Shown: positions 7,741-20,609, counted from the first letter of the stretch. The stretch is 64,000 nucleotides of DNA from Tupaia tana (GCA_026018925.1 JAKSZU010000278.1:177471-241470); one strand, 5' to 3'. A program made the numbers and translations. Notes: a model not told the origin generated them from the letters alone.

Positions 7741-10605
7741 CTGGGGGGAGAAGGAGAGCTAGGTGTTAACAAGAGAATGCAGGGAGTTCAAGAGAAAAGA
7801 AAAAAAAAAAAAACGCTTCTAGGAAATCTTGGCTACCTACCTAGAAGGTGGAGTCTGGGGCCTGGGGGTCTGGAAGTGGGGTGGGTGTCAGAGGTGACCC
7901 TCCCTCAGTAGCCCTTGCTGGACAGAGGCTTGCAGGAGACGCTATTGCCTGCTGGCAGTCTAGGAAAGTCTAGAAGTTGGAGTCTGGGGCCTGGGGGTTT
8001 GGAAGTGGGGTGGGGGTCAGAGGTGACCCTCCCTCAGTATCCCTGGCTGGCCAGAGGCTTCCAGGAGACGCTATTGCCTGCTGGCAGTCCAGGAAAGTCT
8101 GGGGGGAGAAGGAGAGCTAGGTGTTAACAAGAGAATGCAGGGAGTTCAAGAGAAAAGAAAAAAAAAAAAACGCCTCAAGGAGATCCTGGCTACCTTCCTA
8201 GAAGGTGGAGTCTGGGGCCTGGGGGTCTGGAAGTGGGGTGGGGGTCAGAGGTGACCCTCCCTCAGTATCCCTTGCTGGCCAGAGGCTTGCAGGAGACGCT
8301 ATTGCCTGCTGGCAGTCCAGGAAAATCTAGAAGGTGGAGTCTGGGACCTGGGGGTCTGGAAGTGGGGTGGGGGTCAGAGGTGACCCTCCCTCAGTATCCC
8401 TTGCTGGCCAGAGGCTTGCAGGAGACGCTATTGCCTGCTGGAAGTCCAGGAAATTCTGGGGGGAGAAGGAGAGCTAGGTGTTAACAAGAGAATGCAGGGA
8501 GTTCAAGAGAAAAGAAAAAAAAAAACGCCTCAAGGAGATCCTGGCTACCTACCTTGAAGGTGGAGTCTGTGGCCTGGGGGTCTGGAAGTGGGGTGGGGGT
8601 CAGAGGTGACCCTCCCTCAGTATCCCTTGCTGGCCAGAGGCTTGCAGGAGACGCTATTGCCTGCTGGCAATCCAGGAAAGTCTAGTAGTTGGAGTCTGGG
8701 GCCTGGGGGTCTGGAAGTGGGGTGGGGGTCAGAGGTGACCCTCCCTCAGTATCCCTTGCTGGCTAGAGGCTTGCAGGAGACGCTATTGCCTGCTGGCAGT
8801 CCAGGAGAGTCTGGGGGGAGAAGGAGAGCTAGGTGTTAACAAGAGAATGCAGGGAGTTCAAGAGAAAAGAAAAAAAAAAAAAAAAACGCCTCAAGGAGAT
8901 ACTGGCTACCTACCTAGAAGGTGGAGTCTGGGGACTAGGGGTCTGGAAGTGGGGTGGGATTCAGAGGTGACCCTCCCTCAGTATCCCTTGCTGGCCAGAG
9001 GCTTGCAGGAGACGCTATTGCCTGCTGGCAGTCCAGGAAAATCTAGAAGGTGGAGTCTGGGGCCTGGGGGACTGGAAGAGGAGTGGGGGTCAGAGGTGAC
9101 CCTCCCTCAGTATCCCTTGCTGGCCAGAGGCTTGCAGGAGACGCTATTGCCTGCTGGCAGTAAAGGAAAGTCTGGGGGGAGAAGGAGAGCTAGGTGTTAA
9201 CAAGAGAATGCAGGGAGTTCAAGAGAAAAGAAAAAAAAAAAAAAAAACGCCTCAAGGAGATCCTGGCCACCTACCTAGAAGGTGGAGTCTGGGGCCTGGG
9301 GGTCTGGAAGTGGGGTGGGGGTCAGAGGTGACCCTCCCTCAATATCCCTTGCTGGCCAGAGGCTTGCAGGAGACGCTATTGCCTGCTGGCAGTCCAGGAA
9401 ATTCTAGAAGGTGGAGTCTGGGGCCTGGGGGTCTGAAAGTGGGGTGGGGGTCAGAGGTGACCCTCCCTCAGTATCCCTTGCTGGCCAGAGGCTTGCAGGA
9501 GACGCTATTGCCTGCTTGCAGTCCAGGAAATTCTGGGGGGAGAAGGAGAGCTAGGTGTTAACAAGAGAATGCAGGGAGTTCAAGAGAAAAGAAAAAAAAA
9601 AAAAACGCTTCAAGGAGATCCTGGCTACCTACCTAGAAGGTGGAGTCTGGGGCCTGGGGGTCTGGAAGTGGTGTGGGGGTCAGAGGTGACCATCCCTCAT
9701 TATCCCTTGCTGGCCAGAGGCTTGCAGGATTCGCTATTGCCTGCTGGCAGTCCAGGAAAGTCTAGAAGGTGGAGTCTGGGGCCTGGGGGTCTGGAAGTGG
9801 GGTGGGGGTCAGAGGTGACCCTCCCTCAGTATCCCTTGCTGGCCAGAGGCTTGCAGGTGACTCTATTGCCTGCTGGCAGTCCAGGAAAGTCTGGGGGGAG
9901 AAGGAGAGCTAGGTGTTAACAAGAGAATGCAGGGAGTTCAAGAGAAAAGAAAAAAAAAAAAACGCCTCAAGGAGATCCTGGCTACCTACCTAAAAGGTGG
10001 AGTCTGGGGCCTGGGGGTCTGGAAGTGGGGTGGGGGTCAGAGGTGACCCTCCCTCAGTATCCCTTGCTGGCCAGAGGCTTGCAGGAGACGCTATTGCCTG
10101 CTGGCAGTCCAGGAAAGTCTAGAAGGTGGAGTCTGGGGCCTGGGGGTCTGAAAGTGTGGTGGGGGTCAGAGGTGACCCTCCCTCAGTATCCCTTGCTGGC
10201 CAGAGGCTTGCAGGAGACGCTATTGCCTGCTGGCAGTCCAGGAAAGTCTGGGGGGAGAAGGAGAGCTAGGTGTTAACAAGAGAATATAGGGAGTTCAAGA
10301 GAAAAGAAAAAAAAAAAAAACTCCTCAAGGAGATCCTGGCTACCTACCTAGAAGGTGGAGTCTGGGGCCTGGGGGTCTGGAAGTGGGGTGGGGGTCAGAG
10401 GTGACCCTCCCGCAGTATCCCTTGCTGGCCAGAGGCTTGCAGGAGACGCTATTGCCTGCTGGCAGTCCAGTAAAGTCTAGAAGGTGGAGTCTGGGGCCTG
10501 GGGGTATGGAAGTGGGGTGGGGGTCAGAGGTGACCCTCCCTCAGTATCCTTTGCTGGCCAGAGGCTTGCAGGAGACACTATTCCCTGCTGGCAGTCCAGG
10601 AAAGT
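7741..10605 (+). repeat. Eight ordinary dimer units with mosaic markers
   Basis: These are S-M-M units with a period of 355-361 bp. The unit near 8492-8810 has CCTTGAAGGTGG, GAGTCTGTGGCC and GGCAATCCAGG, the same set as 2530-2690 and 5050-5190, so it is a displaced copy from block A. The next unit has GAGATACTGG like 1466. Private changes include GGACTAGGGGTC (8934), GGAAGAGGAGTGG (9073), GGATTCGC (9727) and a spacer with GAATATAGGG (10284) in place of the usual AATGCAGGG. Confidence 0.88.
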
Positions 10606-11320
10606 CTGGGGGGAGAAGGAGAGCTAGGTGTTAACAAGAGAATGCAGGGAGTTCAAGAGAAAAGAAAAAAAAAAAAAGCCTCAAGGAGATCCTGGCTACC
10701 TACCTAGAAGTTGGAGTCTGAGGCCTGGGGGTCTGGAAGTGGGGTGGGGGTCAGAGGTGACCCTCCCTCAGTATCCCTTGCTGGCCAGAGGCTTGCAGGA
10801 GACGCTATTGCCTGCTGGAAGTCCAGGAAAGTCTAGAAGGTGGAGTCTGGGGCCTGGGGGTCTGGAATTGGGTGGGGGTCAGAGGTGACCCTCCCTCAGT
10901 ATCCCTTGCTGGCCAGAGGCGTGCAGGAGACGCTATTGCCTGCTGGCAGTCCAGGAAATTCTGAGGGGAGAAGGAGAGCTAGGTGTTAACAAGAGAATGC
11001 AGGGAGTTCAATAGAAAAGGAAAAAAAAAAAAAAAACGCCTCAAGGAGATCCTGGCTACCTACATAGATGGTGGAGTCTGGTGCCTGGGGGTCTGGAAGT
11101 AGGGTGGGGGTCAGAGGTGACCCTCCCTCAGTAACCCTTGCTGGCCAGAGGCTTGCAGGAGACGCTATTGCCTGCTGGCAGTCCAGGAAAGTCTAGAAGG
11201 TGAGTCTGGGGCCTGGGGGTCTGGAAGTGGGGTGGGGGTCAGAGGTGACCCTCCCTCAGTATCCCTTGCTGGCCAGAGGCTTGCAGGAGACGCTATTGCC
11301 TGCTGGCAGTCCAGGAAAGT
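10606..11320 (+). repeat. Duplicated block B, copy 1
   Basis: Two units with GAGGCGTGCAGG, a spacer starting CTGAGGGGAG with CAATAGAAAAGG and CTACATAG, and a second monomer that lost one G (AAGGTGAGTCTGG, 11199-11211), followed by a spacer starting GTGTGGGAGG. The same ordered set is at 14804-15519, about 4200 bp away. Confidence 0.88.
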
Positions 11321-14300
11321 GTGGGAGGAGAAGGAGAGCTAGGTGTTAACAAGAGAATGCAGGGAGTTCAAGAGAAAAGAAAAAAAAAAAAAAACGCCTC
11401 AAGGAGATCCTGGCTACCTACCTAGAAGGTGGAGTCTGGGGCCTGGGGGTCTGGAAGTGGGGTGGGGGTCAGAGGTGACCCTCCCTCAGTATCCCTTGCT
11501 GGCCAGAGGCTTGCAGGAGACGCTATTGCCTGCTGGCAGTCCAGGAAAGTCTAGAAGGTGGAGTCTGGGGCCTGGGGGTCTGGAAGTGGGGTGGGGGTCA
11601 GAGGTATCCCTCCCTCAGTATCCCTTGCTGGCCAGAGGCTTGCAGGAAACGCTATTGCCTGCTGGCAGTCCAGGAAAGTCTGGGGGGAGAAGGAGAGCTA
11701 GGTGTTAACAAGGGAATTCAGGGAGTTCAAGAGAAAAGAAAAAAAAAAAAAAACGCCTCAAGGAGATAATGGCTACCTTCCTAGAAGGTGGATTCTGGGG
11801 CCTGGGGGTCTGGAAGTCGGGTGGGGGTCATAGGTGACCCTCCCTCAGTATCCCTTGCTGGCCAGAGGCTTGCAGTAGACGCTATTGCCTGCTGGCAGTC
11901 CAGGAAAATCTAGAAGGTGGAATCTGGGGCCTGGGGGTCTGGAAGTGGGGTGGGGGTCAGAGGTGACCCTCCCTCAGTATCCCTTGCTGGCCAGAGGCTT
12001 GCAGGAGACGCTATTGCCTGCTGGCAGTCCAGGAACGTCTAGAAGGTGGAGTCTGGGGCCTGGGGGTCTGAAAGTGGGATGGGGGTCAGAGGTGAACCTC
12101 CCTCAGTATCCCTTGCTGGCCAGAGGCTTGCAGGAGACGCTATTGCCTGCTGGCAGTCCAGGAAAGTCTGGGGGGAGGAGGAGAGGTAGGTGTTAACAAG
12201 AGAATGCAGGGAGTTCGAGAGAAAAGGAAAAAAAAAAAACGCCTCAAGGAGATCCTGGCTACCTACCTAGAAGGTGGAGTCTGGGTCCTGGGGGTCTGGA
12301 AGTGGGGTGGGGGTCAGAGGTGACCCTCCCTCAGTATCCCTTGCTGGCCAGAGGCTTGCAGGAGTCGCTATTGCCTGCTGGCAGTCCAGAAAAGTCTAGA
12401 AGGTGGAGTCTGGGGCCTGGGGGTCTGGAAGTGGGGTGGGGGTCAGAGGTGACCCTCCCTCAGTATCCCTTGCTGGCCAGAGGCGTTCAGGAGTCGCTAT
12501 TGCCTGCTGGCTGTCCAGGAAATTGTGAGGGGAGAAGGAGAGCTAGGTGTTAACAAGAGAATGCAGGGAGTTCAATAGAAAAGGAAAAAAAAAAAAAACG
12601 CCTCAAGGAGATCCTGGCTACCTACATAGAAGGTGGAGTCTGGGGCCTGGGGGTCTGGAAGTGGGGTGGGGGTCAGAGGTGACCCTCCCTCAGTATCCCT
12701 TGCTGGCCAGAGTCTTGCAGGAGACGCTATTGCCTGCTGGCAGTCCAGGAAAATCTAGAAGGTGGAGTCTGGGGCCTGGGGGTCTGGAAGTGGGGTGGGG
12801 GTCAGAGGTGACCCTCCCTCAGTATCCCTTGCTGGCCAGAGGCTTGCAGGAGACGCTATTGCCTGCTGGCAGTCCAGGAAAGTCTAGAAGGTGGAGTCTG
12901 GGGCCTGGGGGTCTGGAAGTGGGGTGGGGGTCAGAGGTGACCCTCCCTCAGTATCCCTTGCTGGCCAGAGGCTTGCAGGAGACGCTATTGCCTGCTGGCA
13001 GTCCAGGAAAATTCTGGGGGGAGAAGGAGAGCTAGGTGTTAACAATAGAATGCAGGGAGTTCAAGAGAAAAGAAAAAAAAAAAACGCCTCAAGGAGATCC
13101 TGGCTACCTACCTAGAAGGTGGAGTCTGGGGCCTGGTGGTCTGGAAGTGGGGGTGGCGGTCAGAGGTGACCCTCCCTCAGTATCCCTTGCTGGCCAGAGG
13201 CTTGCAGGAGACGCTATTGCCTGCTGGCAGTCCAGGAAAGTCTAGAAGGTGGAGTCTGGGGCCTGGGGGTCTGGAAGTGGGGTGGGGGTCAGAGGTGACC
13301 ATCCCTCAGTATCCCTTGCTGGCCAGAGGGTTGCAGGAGACGCTATTGCCTGCTGGCAGTCCAGGAAAGTCTGGGGGGAGAAGGAGAGCTAAGTGTTAAC
13401 AAGAGAATGCAGGGAGTTCAAGAGAAAAGAAAAAAAAAAAAACGCCTCAAGGAGATCCTGGCTACCTACCTAGAAGGTGGAGTCTGGGGCCTGGGGGTCT
13501 GGAAGTGGGGTGGGGGTCAGAGGTGACCCTCCATCAGTATCCCTTGCTGCCCAGAGGCTTGCAGGAGACGCTATTGCCTGCTGGCAGTCCAGGAAAGTCT
13601 ACAAGGTGGAGTCTGGGGCCTGGGGGTCTGGAAGTGGGGTGGGCGTCAGAGGTGACCCTCCCTCAGTATCCCTTGCTGACCAGAGGCTTGCAGGAGACGC
13701 TATTGCCTGCTGGCAGTCCAGGAAAGTCTGGGGGGAGAAGGAGAGCTAGGTGTTAACAAGAGAATGCAGGGAGTTCAAGAGAAAAGAAAAAAAAAAAAAC
13801 GCTTCTAGGAGATCCTGGCTACCTACCTAGAAGGTGGAGTCTGGGGCCTGGGGGTCTGGAAGTGTGGTGGGGGTCAGAGGTGCCCCTCCCTCAGTATCCC
13901 TTGCTGGCCAGAGGCTTGCAGGAGACGCTATTGCCTGCTGGCAGTCCAGGAAACTCTAGAAGGTGGAGTCTGGGGCCTGGGGGTCTGGAAGTGGGGTGGG
14001 GGTCAGAGGTGACCCTCCCTCAGTATCCCTTGCTGGCCAGAGGCTTGCAGGAGACGCTATTGCCTTCTGGCAGTCCAGGAAAGTCTGGGGGGAGAAGGAG
14101 AGCTAGGTGTTAACAAGAGAATGCAGGGAGTTCAAGAGAAAAGAAAAAAAAAAAAAAAACGCCTCAAGGAGATCCTGGCTACCTTCGTAGAAGGTGGAGT
14201 CTGGGGCCTGGGGGTCTGGAAGTGGGGTGGGGGTCAGAGGTGACCCTCCCTCAGTATCCCTTGCTGGCCAGAGGCTTGCAGGAGACGCTATTGCCTGCTG

Positions 14301-14803
14301 GCAGTCCAGGAAATTCTAGAAAGTTGAGTCTGGGGCCTGGGGGTCTGGAAGTGGGGTGGGCGTCAGAGGTGACACTCCCTCAGTATCCCTTGCTGGCCAG
14401 AGGCTTGCAGGAGACGCTATTGCCTGCTGGCAGTCCAGGAAAGTCTGGGGGGAGAAGGAGAGCTAGGTGTTAACAAGAGAATGCAGGGAGTTCAATAGAA
14501 AAGGAAAAAAAAAAAAAAACGCCTCAAGGAGATCCTGGCTACCTACATAGAAGGTGGAGTCTGGGGCCTGGGGGTCTGGAAGTGGGGTGGGGGTCAGAGG
14601 TGACCCTCCCTCAGTATCCTTGCTGGCCAGAGGCTTGCAGGAGACGCTATTGCCTGCTGGCAATCCAGGAAATTCTAGAAGGTGGAGTCTGGGGCCTGGG
14701 AGTCTGGAAGTGGGGTGGGGGTCAGAGGTGCCCCTCCCTCAGTATCCCTTGCTGGCCAGAGGCTTGCAGGAGACGCTATTGCCTGCTGGCAGTCCAGGAG
14801 AGT
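11321..14803 (+). repeat. Dimer units with two three-monomer units
   Basis: Three-monomer units lie at 11781-12167 and 12626-13013; the second ends with an extra base (GGAAAATTCTGG). The others are dimers. The unit at 11716-11910 has the TTCCTAG, GGATTCTGG and GAAGTCGGG set seen at 375 and 1124. Another spacer has CAATAGAAAAGG with CTACATAG (12561-12630), a linked spacer type found at eight places. Private changes include GGGGGTGGCGGTC (13148) and GGTGCCCCTCC (13880). Confidence 0.88.
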
Positions 14804-15519
14804 CTGGGGGGAGAAGGAGAGCTAGGTGTTAACAAGAGAATGCAGGGAGTTCAAGAGAAAAGAAAAAAAAAAAAAAACGCCTCAAGGAGATCCTGGCTAC
14901 CTACCTAGAAGGTGGAGTCTGGGGCCTGGGGGTCTGGAAGTGGGGTGGGGGTCAGAGGTGACCCTCCCTCAGTATCCCTTGCTGGCCAGAGGCTTGCAGG
15001 AGACGCTATTGCCTGCTGGCAGTCCAGGAAAGTCTAGAAGGTGGAGTCTGGGGCCTGGGGGTCTGGAAGTGGGGTGGGGGTCAGAGGTGACCCTCCCTCA
15101 GTATCCCTTGCTGGCCAGAGGCGTGCAGGAGACGCTATTGCCTGCTGGCAGTCCAGGAAAGTCTGAGGGGAGAAGGAGAGCTAGGTGTTAACAAGAGAAT
15201 GCAGGGAGTTCAATAGAAAAGGAAAAAAAAAAAAACGCCTCAAGGAGATCCTGTCTACCTACATAGAAGGTGGAGTCTGGGGCCTGGGGGTCTGGAAGTG
15301 GGGTGGGGGTCAGAGGTGACCCTCCCTCAGTATCCCTTGCTGGCCAGAGTCTTGCAGGAGACGCTATTGCCTGCTGGCAGTCCAGGAAAGTCTAGAAGGT
15401 GAGTCTGGGGCCTGGGGGTCTGGAAGTGGGGTGGGGGTCAGAGGTGACCCTCCCTCAGTATCCCTTGCTGGCCAGAGGCTTGCAGGAGACGCTATTGCCT
15501 GCTGGCAGTCCAGGAAAGT
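14804..15519 (+). repeat. Duplicated block B, copy 2
   Basis: This block matches 10606-11320 at an offset of 4198-4202 bp, with GGCGTGCAGG, CTGAGGGGAG, CAATAGAAAAGG, CTACATAG, AAGGTGAGTCTGG and GTGTGGGAGG in order. It differs by CCAGAGTCTTGC and by lacking the CATAGATGG change of copy 1. Confidence 0.87.
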
Positions 15520-16464
15520 GTGGGAGGAGAAGGAGAGCTAGGTGTTAACAAGAGAATGCAGGGAGTTCAAGAGAAAAGAAAAAAAAAAAAACGCCTCAAG
15601 GAGATCCTGGCTACCTACCTAGAAGGTGGAGTCTGGGGCCTGGGGGTCTGGAAGTGGGGTGGGGGTCAGAGGTGACACTCCCTCAGTATCCCTTGCTGGC
15701 CAGAGGCTTGCAAGAGACGCTATTGCCTGCTGGCAGTCCAGGAAAGTCTGGGGGGAGAAGGAGAGCTAGGTGTTAACAAGAGAATGCAGGGAGTTCAAGA
15801 TAAAAGAAAAAAAAAAAAAACGCCTCAAGGAGATCCTGGCTACCTACCTAGAAGGTGGAGTCTGGGGCCTGGGGGTCTGGAAGTGTGTGGGGGTCAGAGG
15901 TGACCCTCCCTCAGTATCCCTTGCTGGCCAGAGGCTTGCAGGAGACGCTATTGCCTGCTGGCAGTCCAGGAAAGTCTAGAAGGTGGAGTCTGGGGCCTGT
16001 GGGTCTGGAAGTGGGGTGGGGGTCAGAGGTGACCCTCCCTCAGTATCCCTTGCTGGCCAGAGGCTTGCAGGAGACGCTATTGCATGCTGGTAGCCCAGGA
16101 AAGTCTGGGTGGAGAAGGAGAGCTATGTGTTAAGAAGAGAATGCAGGGAGTTCAAGAGAAAAGAAAAAAAAAAAAAAAACGCCTCAAGGAGATACTGGCT
16201 ACCTACCTAGAAGGTGGAGTCTGGGGCCTTGGGGTCTGGAAGTGGGGTGGGGGTCAGAGGTGACCCTCCCTCAGTATCCCTTGCTGGCCAGAGGCTTGAA
16301 GGAGACGCTATTGCCTGCTGGCAGTCCAGGAAAGTCTAGAAGGTGGAGTCTGGGGCCTGGGGGTCTGGAAGTGGGGTGGGGGTCAGAGGTGACCATCCCT
16401 CAGTATCCCTTGCAGGCCAGAGGCTTGCAGGAGACGCTATTGCCTGCTGGCAGTCCAGGAAAGT
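15520..16464 (+). repeat. First single-monomer unit, a dimer, and most of a three-monomer unit
   Basis: The interval between the spacers at 15556 and 15784 is 228 bp and holds one monomer; this is the first S-M unit in the window. The following dimer has GAAGTGTGTGGGGG (2-bp loss), TGCATGCTGGTAGCCC and a spacer with GAGCTATGTGTTAAG. The three-monomer unit spans 16207-16593. Confidence 0.88.
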
Positions 16465-17150
16465 CTAGAAGGTGGAGTCTGGGGCCTGGGGGTCTGGAAG
16501 TGGGGTGGGGGTCAGAGGTGACCCTCCCACAGTATCCCTTGCTGGCCAGAGGCTTGCAGGAGACACTATTGCCTGCTGGCAGTTCAGGAAAGTCTGGGGG
16601 GAGAAGGAGAGCTAGGTGTTAACAAGAGAATGCAGGGAGATCAAGAGAAAAGAAAAAAAAAAAAAGGCCTCAAGGAGATCCTGGCTACCTACCTAGAAGG
16701 TGGAGTCTGGGGCCTGGGGGTCTGGAAGTGGGGTGGGGGTCAGAGGTGACCCTCCCTCAGTATCCCTTGCTGTCCAGAGGCTTGCAGGAGACGCTATTGC
16801 CTGCTGGCAGTCCAGGAAAGTCTCGGGGGAGAAGGAGAGCTAGGTGTTAACAAGAGAATGCCGGGAGTTCAATAGAAAAGGAAAAAAAAAAAAAAAAAAA
16901 CGCCTCAAGGAGATCCTGGCTACCTACATAGAAGGTGGAGTCTGGGGCCTGGGGGTCTGGAAGTGGGGTGGGGGTCAGAGGTGCCCCTCCCTCAGTATCC
17001 ATTGCTGGCCAGAGACTTGCAGGAGACGCTATTGCCTGCTGGCAGTCCAGGAAAGTCTAGAAGGTGGAGTCTGGGGCCTGGGGTCTGGAAGTGTGGTGGG
17101 GGTCAGAGGTGACCCTCCCTCAGTATCGCTTGCTGGCCAGAGGCTTGCAG
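16465..17150 (+). repeat. Duplicated block C, copy 1
   Basis: Ordered markers: CCTCCCACAG and GACACTATTG with CAGTTCAGG, a spacer with GGGAGATCAAG and AGGCCTC, a spacer starting CTCGGGGGAG with ATGCCGGGAG and CAATAGAAAAGG plus CTACATAG, GGTGCCCCTCC with TATCCATTGC and CAGAGACTTG, then GGCCTGGGGTCTGG with GTGTGGTGG and TATCGCTTGC. The same order recurs at 20610-21290. Confidence 0.9.
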
Positions 17151-17184
17151 GAGACGCTATTGCCTGCTGGCACTCCTGGAAAGT

Positions 17185-17897
17185 CTGGGGGGAGAAGGAT
17201 AGTTAGGTGTTAACAAGAGAATGCAGGGAGTTCAAGAGAAAAGAAAAAAAAAAAAAAGCCTCAAGGAGATCCTGGCTACCTACCTAGAAGGTGGAGTCTG
17301 GGGCCTGGGGGTCTGGAAGTGGGGTGGGGGTCAGAGGTGACCCTTCCTCAGTATCCCTTGCTGGCCAGAGTCTTGTAGGGACGCTATTGCCTGCTGGCAG
17401 TCCAGGAAAGTCTAGAAGGTGGAGTCTGGGGCCTGGGGGTCTGGAAGTGGGGTGGGGGTCAGAGGTGACACCCCCTCAGTATCCTTTGCTGGCCAGAGGC
17501 TTGCAGGAGACGCTATTGCCTGCTGGTAGTCCAGGAAAGTCTTGGGGGAGAAGGAGAGCTAGGTGTTAACAAGAGAATGCAGGGAGATCAAGAGAAAAGA
17601 AAAAAAAAAAAACGCCTCAAGGAGATCCTGGCTACCTACCTAGAAGGTGGAGTCTGGGGCCTGGGGGTCTGGAAGTGGGGTGGGGGTCAGAGGTGACCCT
17701 CCCTCAGTATCCCTTGCTGGCCAGAGGCTTGCAGGAGACGCTATTGCCTGCTGGCAGTCCAGGAAAGTCTAGAAGGTGGAGTCTGGGGCCTGGGGGTCTG
17801 AAAGTGGGATGGGGGTCAGAGGTGACCCTCCCTCAGTATCCCTTGCTGGCCAGAGGCTTGCAGGAGACGCTATTGCCTGCTGGCAGTCCAGGAAAGT
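17185..17897 (+). repeat. Duplicated block C2, copy 1
   Basis: Two units with GACCCTTCCTC, CTTGTAGGGACG (2-bp loss) and GGTAGTCCAGG, then a spacer with GGGAGATCAAG, then a second monomer with CTGAAAGTGGGATGG. They match 21813-22530 at an offset of about 4631 bp. The 0.49-kb jump from the 4.14-kb offset of block C equals one extra S-M-M plus one M in the later copy. Confidence 0.86.
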
Positions 17898-19068
17898 CTG
17901 GGGGGAGAAGGAGAGCTAGGTATTAACAAGAGAATGCAGGGAGTTCAAGAGAAAAGGAAAAAAAAAAAAAAAAACGCCTCAAGGAGATCCTGGCTACCTA
18001 CCTAGAAGGTGGAGTCTGGGGCCTGGGGGTCTGGAAGTGGGGTGGGGGTCAGAGGTGACCCTCCCTCAGTATCCCTTGCTGGCCAGAGGCTTGCAGGAGA
18101 CGCTATTGCCTGCTGGCAGTCCAGGAAAGTCTGGGGGGAGAAGGAGAGCTAGGTGTTAACAAGAGAATGCAGGGAGTTTAAGAGAAAAGAAAAAAAAAAC
18201 GCCTCAAGGAGATCCTGGCTACCTACCTAGAAGGTGGAGTCTGGGGCCTGGGGGTCTGGAAGTGGGGTGGGGGTCTGAGGTGACCCTCCCTCAGTATCCC
18301 TTGCTGTCCAGAGGCTTGCAGGAGACGCTATTGCCTGCTGGCAGTCCAGGAAAGTCTGGGGGGAGAAGGAGAGCTAGGTGTTAACAAGAGAATGCAGGGA
18401 GTTCAAGAGAAAAGAAAAAAAAAAAAAACGCCTCAAGGAGATCCTGGCTACCTACCTAGAAGGTGGAGTCTGGGGCCTGGGGGTCTGGAAGTGGGGTGGG
18501 TGTCAGAGGTGACCCTCCCTCAGTATCCCTTGCTGGCCAGAGGCTTGCAGGAGACGCTATTGCCTGCTGGCAGTCCAGGAATGTCTAGAAGGTGGAGTCT
18601 GGGGCCTGGGGGTCTGGAAGTGGCGTGGGGGTCAGAGGTGACCCTCCCTCAGTATCCCTTGCTGGCCAGAGGCTTGCAGGAGACGCTATTGCCTGCTGGC
18701 AGTCCAGGAAAGTCTGGGGGGAGAAGGAGAGCTAGGTGTTAACAAGAGAATGCAGGGAGTTCAAGAGAAAAGAAAAAAAAAAACGCCTCAAGGAGATCCT
18801 GGCTAACTTCCTCGAAGGTGGAGTCTGGGTCCTGAGGGTCTGGAAGTGGGGTGGGGGTCAGAGGTGACCCTCCCTCAGTATCCCTTGCTGGCCAGAGGCT
18901 TGCAGGAGACGCTATTGCCTGCTGGCAGTCCAGGAAAGTCTAGAAGGTGGAGTCTGGGGCCTGGGGGTCTGGAAATGTGGTGGGGGTCAGAGGTGACCCT
19001 CCCTCAGTATCCCTTGCTGGCCAGAGGCTTGCAGGAGACGCTATTGCCTGCAGGCAGTCCAGGAAAGT
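17898..19068 (+). repeat. Two single-monomer units, then dimers
   Basis: The spacers at 17934, 18164 and 18392 are 230 and 228 bp apart, giving two S-M units in a row. The first spacer comes after GGTATTAAC. Dimers follow, with GTGGCGTGGG (18620) and a spacer end TAACTTCCTCGAAGG (18804) not seen elsewhere. Confidence 0.88.
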
Positions 19069-20508
19069 CTGGGGGGAGAAGGAGAGCTAGGTGTTAACAA
19101 GAGAATGCAGGGAGTTCAAGAGAAAAGAAAAAAAAAAAAAAAACGCCTCAAGGAGATCCTGGCTACCTACCTAGAAGGTGGAGTCTGGGGCCTGGGGGTC
19201 TGGAAGTGGGGTGGGGGTCAGAGGTGACCCTCCCTCAGTATCCCTTGCTGGCCAGAGGCTTGCAGGGGACGCTATTGCCTGCTGGCAGTCCAGGAAAGTC
19301 TGGGGGGAGAAGGAGAGCTAGGTGTTAACAAGAGAATGCAGGGAGTTCAATAGAAAAGGAAAAAAAATAAAAAACGCCTCAAGGAGATCCTGGCTACCTA
19401 CCTAGAAGGTGGAGTCTGGGGCCTGGGGGTCTGGAAGTGGGGTGGGGGTCAGAGGTGACCCTCCCTCAGTATCCCTTGCTGGCCAGAGGCTTGCAGGAGA
19501 CGCTATTGTCTGCTGGCAGTCCAGGAAAGTCTAGAAGGTGGAGTCTGGGGCCTGGGGGTCTGGAAGTGGGGTGGGGGTCAGAGGTGACCCTCCCTCAGTA
19601 TCCCTTGCTGGCCAGAGGCTTGCAGGAGACGCTATTGCCTGCTGGCAGTCCAGGAAAGTCTGGGGGGAGAAGGAGAGCTAGGTGTTAACAAGAGAATTCA
19701 GGGAGTTCATGAGAAAAGAAAAAAAAAAAAAAACGCCTCAAGGAGATCCTGGCTACCTATCTAGAAGGTGGAGTCTGGAGCCTGGGGGTCTGGAAGTGGG
19801 GTGGGGGTCAGAGGTGACCTTCCCTCAGTATCCCTTGCTGGCCAGAGGCTTGCAGGAGACGCTATTGCCTGCTGGCAGTCCAGGAAAGTCTAGAAGGTGG
19901 AGTCTGGGGCCTGGGGGTCTGAAAGTGGGGTGGGGGTCAGAGGTGACCCTCCCTCAGTATCGCTTGCTGGCCAGAGGCTTGCAGGAGACGCTATTGCCTG
20001 CTCTCAGTCCAGGAAAGTCTGGGGGGGAGAAGGAGAGCTAGGTGCTAACAAGGGAATGCAGGGAGTTCAAGAGAAAAGAAAAAAAAAAAAAAAACGCCTC
20101 AAGGAGATCCTGGCTACCTACCTAGAAGGTGGAGTCTGGGGCCTGGGGGTCTGGAAGTGGGGTGGGGGTCAGAGGTGACCCTCCCTCAGTATCCCTTGCT
20201 GGCCAGAGGCTTCCAGGAGACGCTATTGCCTGCTGGCAGTCCAGGAAAATCTAGAAGGTGGAGTCTGGGGCCTGGGGGTCTGGAAGTGGGGTGGGGGTCA
20301 GAGGTGACCCTCCCTCAGTATCCCTTGCTGGCCAGAGGCTTGCAGGAGACGCTATTGCCTGCTGGCAGTCCAGGAAAGTCTAGAAGGTGGAGTCTGGGGC
20401 CTGGGGGTCTGAAAGTGGGATGGGGGTCAGAGGTGACCCTCCCTCAGTATCCCTTGCTGGCCAGAGGCTTGCAGGAGACGCTATTGCCTGCTGGCAGTCG
20501 AGGAAAGT
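19069..20508 (+). repeat. Duplicated block D, copy 1 (includes a three-monomer unit at 20122-20508)
   Basis: Ordered markers: GCAGGGGACG, an A run broken by T (AAAAAAATAAAAAACG, 19361-19376), TATTGTCTGC, a spacer with GAATTCAGG and TTCATGAG, CTATCTAG, TATCGCTTGC with CTGCTCTCAG, a spacer with GGTGCTAACAAGGG, then three monomers with GGCTTCCAGG first and CTGAAAGTGGGATGG last. They recur 3462-3465 bp later and in part at 25673-26517. Confidence 0.9.
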
Positions 20509-20609
20509 CTGGGGGGAGAAGGAGAGGTAGGTGTTAACAAGAGAATGCAGGGAGTTCAAGAGAAAAGGAAAAAAAAAAAAACGCCTCAAGGAGATCCTGG
20601 CTACCTACC

